Below, piece after piece: positions 45,627-54,658 of a stretch of 64,000 bases of DNA. This DNA is from Bacteroidaceae bacterium (lineage in GTDB: Bacteria; Bacteroidota; Bacteroidia; Bacteroidales; Bacteroidaceae): contig JAKSLM010000001.1 in the NCBI GenBank assembly GCA_024401225.1, positions 62,001 to 126,000 on the forward strand, given 5' to 3'. The notes below the pieces were generated by a model. The model was not told the origin of the DNA. It did no database searches and saw only the letters and a list, made by a program, of their open reading frames with translations. Within the stretch, counting starts at the first letter, position 1, and the number at the start of each line of letters is the position of its first letter. The position numbers were made by a program, and so were the translations under genes.

Positions 45627-46691
45627 TTACTCTGCTGAGAATTCCTTGATGCGTTGCTCTTCCTCAAGCTTGCAGATGAGGAGGGTGTTGTCCTTCTCTG
45701 CTACAATGTAGCCGTCGAGTCCCTGGATGACAACCTTCTTCTCCTGTGTAGTGTGAACCACACAGTTCTTGCTCTCGTAGAAGTTGATGTTAGAACCTAT
45801 GGCGTTGTTGGAATGTTCATCATGGATGGCAAGAGTGTGGAGGGAACCCCATGTACCAACATCGCTCCAACCGAAGCTTGCTGGGAACACGAAGATCTCG
45901 TCAGCCTTCTCCATCACAGCATAGTCGATGGAGATGTTAGGGCACTTAGGGAACTGCTCGTTGATGGTCTGCTGTTCCTTATCGGTGCCATAGATTGGGA
46001 GAAGAGGTTCGAAAATGTCATTGATCTCTGGCTGATAGACACGGAGAGCATTGACTATGGTGTTAACGTTCCACACGAAGATACCTGAGTTCCAATAGAA
46101 TTCGGAACTGGTGATGTATTCCTTCGCAGTCTTGAGGTCAGGCTTCTCACGGAAGCTGTCGACACGGTAGATTTCGCTGTTGCGGAGCGAAGGTTCGTTG
46201 AGGTCGGCGCGGATATATCCGTAGCCTGTCTCAGGGCGTGTAGGACGCATACCAAGGGTAACGATGGCATCAGTCTCGGATGTGAACTGGAGAGCGCTGC
46301 CTATGACGCGCTGAAACTCTATGACATCGGTAACGAGGTGGTCGCTTGGAGTGATCACGAGGTTTGCCTTAGGGTTGCGCGACTTGATACGCCAAGACAC
46401 ATAGGCAATGCAAGGAGCAGTGTTGCGTCGGCATGGTTCAAGGAGGATGTTGCTCTGTGGGATCTCCGGCAACTGTTCCTTAACGATGTCGGCATACTTT
46501 TCGCTGGTAACCACCCATACGTTATCAGGATCGACCAATCCCTTGAAGCGGTCGAAGGTCATCTGAATGAAGGTACGTCCTGTACCGAATACGTCAATAA
46601 ACTGCTTAGGGCACTCAGGAGTACTCATTGGCCAGAAACGGCTTCCTACTCCACCCGCCATGATGACGAGATTATTGTCTGCTTTGCTCAT
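45627..46691 (-). CDS. Mannose-1-phosphate guanylyltransferase
   Basis: A 354-aa nucleotidyltransferase: the N-terminal GGVGSRFWPMSTPECPKQF binds the nucleotide, followed by LEPCRRNTAPCIAYVSWRI, the FREKP motif near residue 180 and WNSGIFVWNVNTIV. It joins GTP and mannose-1-phosphate to GDP-mannose for surface glycans. It lacks the phosphomannose-isomerase domain of longer ManC proteins. The start at 46691 is chosen over the longer frame (46733) because MSKADNNLVIMAGG gives the family's usual N-terminus. Confidence 0.9.
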   Translation of the reverse strand: MSKADNNLVIMAGGVGSRFWPMSTPECPKQFIDVFGTGRTFIQMTFDRFKGLVDPDNVWVVTSEKYADIVKEQLPEIPQSNILLEPCRRNTAPCIAYVSWRIKSRNPKANLVITPSDHLVTDVIEFQRVIGSALQFTSETDAIVTLGMRPTRPETGYGYIRADLNEPSLRNSEIYRVDSFREKPDLKTAKEYITSSEFYWNSGIFVWNVNTIVNALRVYQPEINDIFEPLLPIYGTDKEQQTINEQFPKCPNISIDYAVMEKADEIFVFPASFGWSDVGTWGSLHTLAIHDEHSNNAIGSNINFYESKNCVVHTTQEKKVVIQGLDGYIVAEKDNTLLICKLEEEQRIKEFSAE

Positions 46692-46813
46692 AGAATAAAA
46701 AATAAAACTAATCGTTACCTTAATATTCGGCAAATATAACTACTTTTTGCATTTATTTGTATGAAGATAAGCAACTTTTTTTTGTTTTTGAATGAAATTT
46801 CGGTATTATTCCT

Positions 46814-46821
46814 TATTTTTG
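46814..46821 (+). promoter_or_regulatory. Promoter -7 element for the BadF-type kinase
   Basis: TATTTTTG matches TAnnTTTG, 32 bases before the ATG at 46853. Confidence 0.5.
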
Positions 46822-46852
46822 TAATAAAAATGAATGTAGAGAACTAATAATC

Positions 46853-47689
46853 ATGATACTCATAGCAGATAGCGGATCGACAAAGACCGACTGGGCCTTG
46901 AAGGACAGAAAGCAAGGACTGGTAGGCAGATACTCAACCCAAGGCATAAACCCATACCAACTGACACAGGAAGCAATCATGGATATCCTAAGGGACGAGC
47001 TTGCCCCTGCCCTTCCAGAAGGAGTGGCTATAGAGGAGGTGTGGTTCTATGGAGCTGGATGCACAAAGGAGAAGGCACCGATGGTGGCCGAAGCAATAGG
47101 TCTGACCGTGGCTCCCGATGCAGCGATAAGCGTGGAAAGCGACATGCTCGGTGCTGCAAGGGCTCTGTGTGGCAAAGAGCGTGGCATAGTGTGCATCCTG
47201 GGCACGGGAAGCAACTCATGCCTATACGACGGCGAGAAGATGGTGGCAAATGTATCGCCTCTTGGATTCATTCTCGGTGATGAGGGTTCGGGTGCCTACA
47301 TAGGCAAGCGACTGGTAGGCGATGTATTGAAGCATCAATTGTCGGAAGAGATGTGCCGCAGCTTCCACGAGGAGACTGGCGAAACGGCAGCATCCATCAT
47401 TCAGAAGACTTATCGCGAACCAATGCCTAACCGCTTCTTGGCTGGTCTGTCACGTTTCTGTGCCAATCATAAGGAAGATGAGGGCATCCAGGAATTGCTG
47501 AAGGATTGCTTCCGTCAGTTTTTCGTACGCAACATTCGCGCTTACGGCGAGGGCGAGGTAGTGAATTTCGTGGGTAGCATAGCTCACTATTACCATGATG
47601 AGATTGCATCTGTAGCAGCGTCATTAGGCTACAAGATGGGGAAGGTGCTACGCGCCCCTATCGATGGTCTCGTGGAGTACCATGTTTGA
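46853..47689 (+). CDS. BadF/BadG-type ATPase, probable N-acetylglucosamine kinase
   Basis: The 278-aa protein has the ASKHA/actin-like motifs: phosphate 1 DSGSTKTDW near the N-terminus, phosphate 2 ILGTGSNSC and GDEGSGAYIGKRL, as in the BcrAD/BadFG family and eukaryotic N-acetylglucosamine kinase. Substrate is probably an amino sugar from wall recycling or glycans; that is inferred. It has its own promoter and ends at a bidirectional terminator. Confidence 0.85.
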   Translation: MILIADSGSTKTDWALKDRKQGLVGRYSTQGINPYQLTQEAIMDILRDELAPALPEGVAIEEVWFYGAGCTKEKAPMVAEAIGLTVAPDAAISVESDMLGAARALCGKERGIVCILGTGSNSCLYDGEKMVANVSPLGFILGDEGSGAYIGKRLVGDVLKHQLSEEMCRSFHEETGETAASIIQKTYREPMPNRFLAGLSRFCANHKEDEGIQELLKDCFRQFFVRNIRAYGEGEVVNFVGSIAHYYHDEIASVAASLGYKMGKVLRAPIDGLVEYHV

Positions 47690-47724
47690 TAGATGTGGAA
47701 GCATGAACTTTACAAATTAATACT

Positions 47725-47768
47725 AAAAAAAGAAGGACCTCACGGTGATGTGAGATCCTTCTTTCTTA
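47725..47768. terminator. Bidirectional terminator between the kinase and GH57 genes
   Basis: A 13-bp stem with one mismatch (47731-47743 with 47750-47762) has an A run before and a T-rich run after it, so it can stop transcription from both convergent genes. Confidence 0.8.
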
Positions 47769-47783
47769 TATAGAGCCTTACTA

Positions 47784-49343
47784 TTACTTCTTTGCAGGAG
47801 TCTTCTTTGCAGGAGCCTTCTTTGCTGGTTCTTCCTTTGGTGCAGCGGCTTTCTTTGCAGATGCCTTAGCAGCCTTTGGAGCAGCTGGTTTCTCTGCCTT
47901 TGGAGCAGCCTTCTTTGCAGGAGCTTTCTTAGCAGGTTCTGCCTTTGGTGCAGCAGCCTTCTTTGCTGGTGCCTTCTTTGCAGCCTTTGGAGCAGCAGGC
48001 TTTTCTTCCTTTACCGATACAGCCTTTACCTCAGCAGGAGCCTCAGTTGGGTTGTACTTCTCAAGTGCAGCCTGAAGACGTGCAATCTCCTTGTCCTTAG
48101 CAGCGAGTTCCTCATCCTGGTTGTGGATAGTAGTGAGGAGGCTTTCAAGCTCTTCGTTCTCAATGTCACCATAGAGAGTGTTGACACGATTGATGAAGTC
48201 GCCAAGGATGTTCATATAGTTAGTGAATGCATCGTATGGGCCATCGTAGATACCACGGTTCATGCCTACTGAGTTCTGCTTTGTAGTCATGAAGCGGAAG
48301 TTGTTGGATGCCTGGAGATAATCCCAGTCCTGCTTCAAGCGGCGGTCGTTAGAGATGCGTACGCGATCAGCAACGCTGTAGAGCTTGCTGAATGCTTCCT
48401 GCTGCATCTGGTTACCAAGCCAGCAGCTTGTGTCGCGCTCCTCATCCACCCATGAGATGTTGTAAGGAACATCGAGGCTACCTACTGATGGCTCTGACTC
48501 ACAGAGTTCAGATGGAGTAGCGAAGCTGATGCCCTTTGCCTTTGCCAATGCTGGGAGAGCCTTGAGGAACTCAAGGATGTTGGATGAGAGTGGTTGGAAG
48601 ATACCAAGCGCACAAAGCTCCATGAAGATGTTGATGACCTTCTCCTCTTCTGGAAGCTGAGCAATCCAGTCGATGTATGTCTCTGCGAAGAGTGGGTACT
48701 CACTCCACTCTGTGTTGCTGAAGCGAAGAGAGAGGTCGTCCGAAAGCTTGTAGTCGCGGAGGAGGAGCTTGAGGTTTGGATTGAGCGCATTGTTGTAGAC
48801 GAAGTGTGGAGACTTCCATCCGAGCACATGCTTTGCACCTTCAGTGAGCATACCCTTGAAGCCCATCTCTGCAACCTTGGCACCAATGTCGTCAGAATAG
48901 ATGAGTGAAGAGTTGCGGAACACCTTAGGAGTCTGGCCGAAGAGTTCCTTGATCTTAGCAGAAAGGCGCTTGCACTCGTCCTCGAACGAATCCTCATTGC
49001 CGATAGATGCAAGACCGTGGCTGTAAGGTTCGCAGAGGAATTCAACTGCACCAGTATTGTTGAGTTCGACGAGAAGATCAACAACCTGTGGAGCATGGAA
49101 CTCAAGCTGCTCAAGTCCTACACCCGAGAGCGAAAGTGCAACCTTGAAGTAGCCAGGGTTTTCCTTTGCCATCTGGATGAGTGTCTGAAGTGCAGGTACA
49201 TAGCTGCGCTCTGCAATGTCTGAGATGCTACGCTCATTCTCATAGTCATCGTAGTAGTAGTGGTCGCGACCGATATCGAAGAAACGGTAGCGCTTGAGAT
49301 GTATAATCTGGTGTATCTCGAAATAAAGACAAATCTTTTTCAT
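47784..49343 (-). CDS. GH57 alpha-amylase-like protein with histone-H1-like tail
   Basis: A 519-aa protein. Residues 1-390 are a GH57 domain: HQ (11-12), EFLCEPYSHGL, the nucleophile-type Glu 168 in MLTEGAKH, and FMELCALG (240-247), where the acid/base Asp of the usual FMDYETFG motif is Glu 242. A predicted coiled coil (399-428) leads into a 75-residue tail (445-519) built almost only of Lys, Ala, Pro and Glu with KKAPAKK repeats, like histone H1 tails. It is the third gene of the alpha-glucan operon. GH57 enzymes act on alpha-glucans; the altered motif makes full activity uncertain. Confidence 0.85.
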   Translation of the reverse strand: MKKICLYFEIHQIIHLKRYRFFDIGRDHYYYDDYENERSISDIAERSYVPALQTLIQMAKENPGYFKVALSLSGVGLEQLEFHAPQVVDLLVELNNTGAVEFLCEPYSHGLASIGNEDSFEDECKRLSAKIKELFGQTPKVFRNSSLIYSDDIGAKVAEMGFKGMLTEGAKHVLGWKSPHFVYNNALNPNLKLLLRDYKLSDDLSLRFSNTEWSEYPLFAETYIDWIAQLPEEEKVINIFMELCALGIFQPLSSNILEFLKALPALAKAKGISFATPSELCESEPSVGSLDVPYNISWVDEERDTSCWLGNQMQQEAFSKLYSVADRVRISNDRRLKQDWDYLQASNNFRFMTTKQNSVGMNRGIYDGPYDAFTNYMNILGDFINRVNTLYGDIENEELESLLTTIHNQDEELAAKDKEIARLQAALEKYNPTEAPAEVKAVSVKEEKPAAPKAAKKAPAKKAAAPKAEPAKKAPAKKAAPKAEKPAAPKAAKASAKKAAAPKEEPAKKAPAKKTPAKK

Positions 49344-49358
49344 GATAAAAAATGTTTT

Positions 49359-50636
49359 TTAGTGAATGAATCCTCCGTTATATATGCACTCGTCATAAAG
49401 CTTACGGATGCGATGGCCAACCTTTACCCATGTGATCTCGGCAACCTCCTTGAGACCTTCGTCGCGCAAGTAGTTGTAGAGACCTTCGTTGGTACAGAGT
49501 GAATAGATGGCATCGGCCATAGCCTGGATGTCCCAGTAGTCGACCTTGATGACTTTGTCAAGAATCTCACCGCAACCTGACTGCTTAGAGATGATAGAAG
49601 GCGTACCGCATTGCATAGCCTCGAGAGGTGCAATACCGAATGGCTCGGATACGGATGGCATTACGAACACATCACTATCCTTATAGCACTCGTACACCTG
49701 CTTGCCACGCTGGAATCCAGGGAAGTGGCAACGGTCAGCAATACCCTTGGCAGCTGCGAGTTCGACCATCTCCTCATACTTATCGCCCGAACCGGCAAAA
49801 CAGAAGCGGATGTTCTTAGTACGCTTGCATACAAGGTCAGCAGCCTCGATGAAGTACTCTGGGCCCTTCTGCATTGTGATACGGCCAAGGAAGGTAACGA
49901 CCTTCTCCTTGCCATGATTCTTGCGAGGGATATCGAGATACTCCTGTGAGAGTGGATAAACGGCATTGTGCATTGCGAAGCACTTGCGTGGATCCTGATG
50001 ATACTCCTTGATGACTGTCTGGCGAGTAAGCTCAGACACACACATGATGCAGTCTGCATGGTCCATACCGTTCTTCTCGATCGAGTAAACTGTAGGATTG
50101 ACCTTACCACGCGAACGGTCGAAGTCGGTAGCGTGAACGTGGATGCAGAGTGGCTTGCCACTTACCATCTTGGCATGTACACCTGCTGGGTATGTGAGCC
50201 AGTCGTGAGCGTGGATGATGTCAAACTCTTCTGAACGTGCCAACACTCCGGCAATGATGGAGAAGTTGTTGATCTCATCATGAAGATTCTGAGGATAACC
50301 TCCTGCAAACTCCATACATCCCATGTGGTTGACATGCATATACGAGAAGTCTGCATAGATATTATCACGCCAGTGATAGTAATCTTCAGGAGTCATGTAG
50401 CTTGGGATGTTGTTCTTTACGTATTCGTAATCGTGGTCACGATACACTACTGGCACCTGGTTCATACCGATGATGCGCAGGAACTTCTCTTCTTCGCCAC
50501 ATGGCTTTGGGAGGCAGAACGTAATTTCAGCGTCAGGCTGTCCTTCTGTCATACCTTTAGTAATACCGTATGAAGCAACAGCAAGACCACCATAGATCTT
50601 AGGTGGGAACTCCCAACCGAACATTAAAACTTTCAT
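49359..50636 (-). CDS. GT4 glycosyltransferase, probable glycogen/alpha-glucan synthase
   Basis: The 425-aa GT-B protein has a GT5/GT4-like N-terminus (FGWEFPPKIYGGLAVASYGITKGM), DIIHAHDWLTYPAG, and the C-terminal sugar-nucleotide site FLGRITMQKGPEYFIEAA and the E-x7-E motif EPFGIAPLEAM. In Bacteroidetes this gene sits between debranching enzyme and GH57 genes and probably makes or extends alpha-1,4-glucan. Gaps to its neighbours are 20 and 15 bases. Confidence 0.88.
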   Translation of the reverse strand: MKVLMFGWEFPPKIYGGLAVASYGITKGMTEGQPDAEITFCLPKPCGEEEKFLRIIGMNQVPVVYRDHDYEYVKNNIPSYMTPEDYYHWRDNIYADFSYMHVNHMGCMEFAGGYPQNLHDEINNFSIIAGVLARSEEFDIIHAHDWLTYPAGVHAKMVSGKPLCIHVHATDFDRSRGKVNPTVYSIEKNGMDHADCIMCVSELTRQTVIKEYHQDPRKCFAMHNAVYPLSQEYLDIPRKNHGKEKVVTFLGRITMQKGPEYFIEAADLVCKRTKNIRFCFAGSGDKYEEMVELAAAKGIADRCHFPGFQRGKQVYECYKDSDVFVMPSVSEPFGIAPLEAMQCGTPSIISKQSGCGEILDKVIKVDYWDIQAMADAIYSLCTNEGLYNYLRDEGLKEVAEITWVKVGHRIRKLYDECIYNGGFIH

Positions 50637-50656
50637 ATTGTATTCTTTCCTCCTTA

Positions 50657-52600
50657 TTAATAATTATAGAATTTTTCAAGTACTTTATTGACACGAAGCA
50701 CAGCTGCCACATTCATAGCGAACGAGAGTGCTCCACGTCCATGGAATGGCGGATTGCCATCGAAGAGCTCAGGAAGAGTTCCGATGCAATGATAGTTCAT
50801 CTCCTCCTCAAGGCCTACGAAGTGACGATCAACCCACGAGAGTGCGCTGCGCTTGTAGACACGGAGGCAAGTCTCGAGATAGAAGCCCGAGAGCCATGGC
50901 CATACTGTACCCTGATGGTAAGCTGCATCGCGCTGTGCCTGACCTCCCTCATAGATTGGGTTGTAGCCACCACTCTTTGGAGAGAGCGAACGGATACCCT
51001 TAGGAGTAAGGAGTTCCTTGGTACAGATGTCGAAGATGCGCTTACGCTCTGGAGTAGAGAGCGGACTGTATTCGAGCGACGATGCGATGAGCATGTTAGG
51101 ACGTACGCTCCATGAGATATAACCACCATCGACATAGTCGAGAAGGTAGCCATGATGATTGACGAATACCTGCTTGAACGATGGACCTGTGATGTCAGCA
51201 AGCTGTGTGAACTCAACAGCATCGCTTGCACGACCTACGGCAGTAAGAAGCTCAGCATTGAACATGAGAGCATTGTACCAGAGTGCATTGATCTCAACAA
51301 TGTAGCCCGAACGAGGAACCACAGGACGTCCATTGACCTCACTGTTCATCCAAGTTACTGCATGCTCATGACCATCGGTAGAGAGGAGACCATTGTCGTT
51401 GAGGAAGAGGTTGCTATGACCACCAGCCTTGATGTAACGAACGATCTTGTCGACCAAGTCGCCGTACTTCTTTGCTGCAGCCTCAACGCTTACGAGACTT
51501 GCGTACTGCTGGATACACCATACAGCCCAAAGAAGTACGTCAGGCTTCTCCATCTCATAGATCTTGATGGAAGTAGTTCCTTTGTCGATGAACTCACGGA
51601 TAGCCTTCTCGGCAGTAACCATAGCGCGCTCGTAGTACTCAACCTCGTCGATAGCAAGGGTGAGGCCAGGAAGCGATACGAACATGTCGCGTGCACGGCA
51701 CTTGAACCAAGGGTAGCCGGCGATGATGTAGTTCTCGCCATCCTTCTCGTAATGGAACTGATGAGCAGCATTGACGAGACATGACTGGAAGTCGGTACGA
51801 GGCACGTGAACATTGTATTCGTAATCGAAGATGGAAGCCAACTCCTCAGACTTGAGTTCGTTGACACCAGCAGCAAACACTACACTCTCGCCCTTCTCGA
51901 TGCTGAGTTCGAAGTAACCAGGAACATAGAGGTCCTCGCTATAGTCATAGCCAAGTTCCTGCTCCTTCTGGTACTCAATGCCACGGTACCAGTTTGGTTC
52001 GAAGACAAATTCAGTCTTCTTGCTGCACTGCATGATAAGTTCAGGGTAGCCAGGATACATGCGGGTCTTAATACCGTTGTCGACCTCATGATATTCGCGC
52101 GAAGCGATAGAGTTTTCATGAGTACACTCCCCTACACTACGGAATGCAAGGAATGGACGCAAACGGAGTGTTGTAGCCGAGTGAGCATCGACAAGCGTAT
52201 AGCGAATGAGGATGCGATTCTCGAAATGCTGGAACACTTTCTCCTTCTTGAGGATGACACCACCTACACGGTACAATGTGGTTGGAAGCTTGTCCCACGA
52301 GAACTCACGAACGTACTTGTGTCCATTAGGGCTATACACGTTGCCCTGATACTTATGGAGACCAAGATTGAACTGAGCGCCATGCTGAATGACAGTCTCG
52401 TCGAGCGATGAGAGCAAGACATGATTACTGTCATCCAGTTCTGGAACTGGAACGACCAACAAACCGTGGTATTTACGCGTATTGCAATCTACGATGGACG
52501 AGCATGAATACGCTCCTGACTTATTGGTGCGAAGGATCTCCTTTGGCAGAGACTCCTGCAAGTTTGTAGTCAGAGTTTTATCAAAACGTAAATAACTCAT
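50657..52600 (-). CDS. Glycogen debranching enzyme (amylo-1,6-glucosidase type)
   Basis: The 647-aa protein has a bacterial GDE N-domain (NKSGAYSCSSIVDCNTRKYHGLLVVP) and a C-terminal alpha/alpha-barrel (AGYPWFKCRARDMFVSLPGLTLA, KIYEMEKPDVLLWAVWCIQQY, TWMNSEVNGRPVVPRSGYIVEINALWYNAL, AYHQGTVWPWLSGFYLE). It hydrolyses alpha-1,6 branch points of glycogen. First gene of the operon, with a leader of about 120 bases and a promoter at 52727-52757. Confidence 0.93.
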   Translation of the reverse strand: MSYLRFDKTLTTNLQESLPKEILRTNKSGAYSCSSIVDCNTRKYHGLLVVPVPELDDSNHVLLSSLDETVIQHGAQFNLGLHKYQGNVYSPNGHKYVREFSWDKLPTTLYRVGGVILKKEKVFQHFENRILIRYTLVDAHSATTLRLRPFLAFRSVGECTHENSIASREYHEVDNGIKTRMYPGYPELIMQCSKKTEFVFEPNWYRGIEYQKEQELGYDYSEDLYVPGYFELSIEKGESVVFAAGVNELKSEELASIFDYEYNVHVPRTDFQSCLVNAAHQFHYEKDGENYIIAGYPWFKCRARDMFVSLPGLTLAIDEVEYYERAMVTAEKAIREFIDKGTTSIKIYEMEKPDVLLWAVWCIQQYASLVSVEAAAKKYGDLVDKIVRYIKAGGHSNLFLNDNGLLSTDGHEHAVTWMNSEVNGRPVVPRSGYIVEINALWYNALMFNAELLTAVGRASDAVEFTQLADITGPSFKQVFVNHHGYLLDYVDGGYISWSVRPNMLIASSLEYSPLSTPERKRIFDICTKELLTPKGIRSLSPKSGGYNPIYEGGQAQRDAAYHQGTVWPWLSGFYLETCLRVYKRSALSWVDRHFVGLEEEMNYHCIGTLPELFDGNPPFHGRGALSFAMNVAAVLRVNKVLEKFYNY

Positions 52601-52726
52601 AGTTGTATTTTAAGGTTTATATTATTTTTGATGATTTTAATTATATTCTAAGGTTTGACATGAAGGATGGCTTCAAAAACAAGGTACCAAAGCACAAAGT
52701 GTCGGCACACCCTACTTAATCACTCA

Positions 52727-52757
52727 CAAAATTACATACTTTTTTTATAACTGCAAA
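52727..52757 (-). promoter_or_regulatory. Promoter of the alpha-glucan operon
   Basis: TAATTTTG on the - strand (52727-52734) and TTTG at 52754-52757, 19 bases apart. Confidence 0.65.
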
Positions 52758-52847
52758 CAAATTATTAAATAATTTATAGTTTTTTGTATCATATTCTTGT
52801 TTGAAAGGTCAAAAACATGTTTTACAACATAATTTTCGAGAGTTTTT

Positions 52848-52879
52848 CTTGCTTATGTTTGCAATTCTGCTTACCTTTG
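52848..52879 (+). promoter_or_regulatory. Promoter of the Crp/Fnr-family gene
   Basis: TACCTTTG at 52872-52879 with CTTG at 52848-52851, 20 bases upstream. Confidence 0.55.
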
Positions 52880-52950
52880 CAACGAATTACTACCAGAGCA
52901 ATAAGTAAACAATTACTACACATTCATTACGCGATTTTTATTAAGGTAAA

Positions 52951-53655
52951 ATGACAAGGAAAGAATCCACTTTGCTTCACGAAATGCTGATGGACCTGAA
53001 CTCCATAGCTAGTCTTCTCACGGAAGATCAGCTTGAGGAGCTCAAGGACAATGTGTTCATCGAGCGATTCAAGAAGAACGACATCATATACCGTGATGGC
53101 GAAGTGCCTCAGTACCTCCATTGTCTGATGACTGGAAAAGTCAAGATATACAAAGACGGCGTGGGCGGAAGGTCGCAGATACTTCGCGTAATAAAGCCTG
53201 TGGAATACTTTGGTTACAGAGCGTACTTTGCAAATGAGAACTTCGTAACTGGTGCGGCAGCATTCGAGAACTGCGTGATATGCATGATACCGCTGGAGCT
53301 TATTGAAAAATGGATGAACGAGAACGTGAAGATTGCCATCTACTTTGTCAATCATTTGGCAAAGGAACTGGGCATCTCCGACAGCCGAATAGTAAGTCTC
53401 ACACAGAAGCACATTCGCGGCCGACTGGCAGAGGCGCTGCTCTTCCTCGTACATAATTACGGATTTGAGGAAGACGGCATCACCATCGACATGAATATTG
53501 CTCGCGAGGACCTTGCAAACCTTTCAAACATGACTACTTCAAATGCCATTCGCACTCTATCGGCATTTGCTCAAGAAAACATCATCGAGATCGACGGCAA
53601 GAAGATCAGTATATTGGACATCAATACACTTTCAAAGATCAGCCAGATAGGATGA
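52951..53655 (+). CDS. Crp/Fnr-family transcriptional regulator
   Basis: A 234-aa protein. The N-terminal part is a cyclic-nucleotide-binding-type beta-roll (ERFKKNDIIYRDGEVPQYLHCLMTGKVKIYKDG, VIKPVEYFGYRAYFANE), followed by a dimerisation helix and a winged helix-turn-helix (MNIAREDLANLSNMTTSNAIRTLSAFAQENII). The usual phosphate-binding RE/ARS residues are absent, so it likely does not bind cAMP; the ligand is unknown. It diverges from the glycogen operon, which makes that operon a possible target. Confidence 0.88.
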   Translation: MTRKESTLLHEMLMDLNSIASLLTEDQLEELKDNVFIERFKKNDIIYRDGEVPQYLHCLMTGKVKIYKDGVGGRSQILRVIKPVEYFGYRAYFANENFVTGAAAFENCVICMIPLELIEKWMNENVKIAIYFVNHLAKELGISDSRIVSLTQKHIRGRLAEALLFLVHNYGFEEDGITIDMNIAREDLANLSNMTTSNAIRTLSAFAQENIIEIDGKKISILDINTLSKISQIG

Positions 53656-53722
53656 TGCAAGGAGTAAGTTATAAGTTATAGATTATAAGTTATGGGGTGT
53701 GATACATCAACACCAATACCCT

Positions 53723-54658
53723 TTACTCATAGTTTACAATAAAGTTGATGAATTCCCTTCGAATGGTTACCTTGATAGGGGTGATAGTGTTATGTTCGGG
53801 AAGTTCACAGCTATCCAGAGTCACCAATGCCTTTCCTGTTTCCTCAATCTTTACCACCTGAGCGCGGTAAGGATGTACATTCCTATAATTAAGGAAACGG
53901 CCCTTGCCAAGAAGCCAAAAGCCCTCGAACAGTTGCCACCACAATGGACGCGTAATAGCAGAAATGTCAATCATTCCGTTGTAAGGCACACCATTAGGAG
54001 TCTGACCATAGCCCAAGCAGTTACTTATACATACCGACATGTACTGGCGATCCACCGATTCTGTATCAATCTGCATCTTCAGGTCAAACGACTTACGTTC
54101 AAAAATCTGGCGCAGAGCAATAGGAATCATCGACAAGCGCTTGCTGCCAATGATGCGATGAGCATCGTTGCTTATCTTCACAAGACGAGCACCGTAGCCA
54201 ATGTTTATGCAATTAAGGAAATAGCGCTTCTTCTCTTCGCCTGCATCGCAATAGGTGCATTCGCCCACATCAACCTTTCTCGTACGGCGTTGTATGAGGC
54301 AATCGACCGCCTTGCGATAATCATCGACCGACAATCCCCAGAAACGTGCAAAGTCGTTCCCAACCCCATCTGGTACCACACCAAGAGCAAAGTCGGATGG
54401 CAACTGGTCATGTTTCTGCATGATAGCATTGATGGCCTGATTGAGCGCACCATCATTGCCGACAATGATGATGGTATGATAACCATTGTCGCACAGCATA
54501 TTCACCAATCGTTCGACTGATGATGCATTTTCGCTCTGCACGAAATCATACTGTACGCCCTTCTGGTCTATATATTTGCGTATGGTGTTCCAACGCTTAT
54601 TACCAAAGGTGACAGACGGAGCATTATATATCACTCCCCAGCGACTTTCCTCAACCAT
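53723..54658 (-). CDS. Diacylglycerol/sphingolipid-kinase-like protein
   Basis: The 311-aa protein belongs to the DAGK catalytic family: WGVIYNAPS at the N-terminus, the nucleotide motif IIIVGNDGALNQAINAI in place of the common GGDGTxNE, and LGVVPDGVGNDFARFWG. It phosphorylates a lipid at the inner membrane; the exact lipid is unknown. The start at 54658 is chosen because the longer frame runs far into miaA; even so the two genes overlap by 28 bases. Confidence 0.85.
   Translation of the reverse strand: MVEESRWGVIYNAPSVTFGNKRWNTIRKYIDQKGVQYDFVQSENASSVERLVNMLCDNGYHTIIIVGNDGALNQAINAIMQKHDQLPSDFALGVVPDGVGNDFARFWGLSVDDYRKAVDCLIQRRTRKVDVGECTYCDAGEEKKRYFLNCINIGYGARLVKISNDAHRIIGSKRLSMIPIALRQIFERKSFDLKMQIDTESVDRQYMSVCISNCLGYGQTPNGVPYNGMIDISAITRPLWWQLFEGFWLLGKGRFLNYRNVHPYRAQVVKIEETGKALVTLDSCELPEHNTITPIKVTIRREFINFIVNYE

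Larger units (their letters stand above)
52601..52950. other. Divergent regulatory region between the glucan operon and the Crp/Fnr gene
   Basis: About 350 bases without genes hold both outward promoters. The sequence is very AT-rich between 52735 and 52830. A segment at 52703-52719 (GGCACACCCTACTTAA) is close to the core of the inverted repeats at 24755-25022. No operator could be assigned. Confidence 0.5.

Noticed and set aside
48600..48660. Frameshift in the GH57 gene at the altered motif
   Set aside because: Residues on both sides of the FMELCALG motif stay in register with the family pattern (FM, G, Q, then FLKALP), so this is substitution and not a shifted frame.
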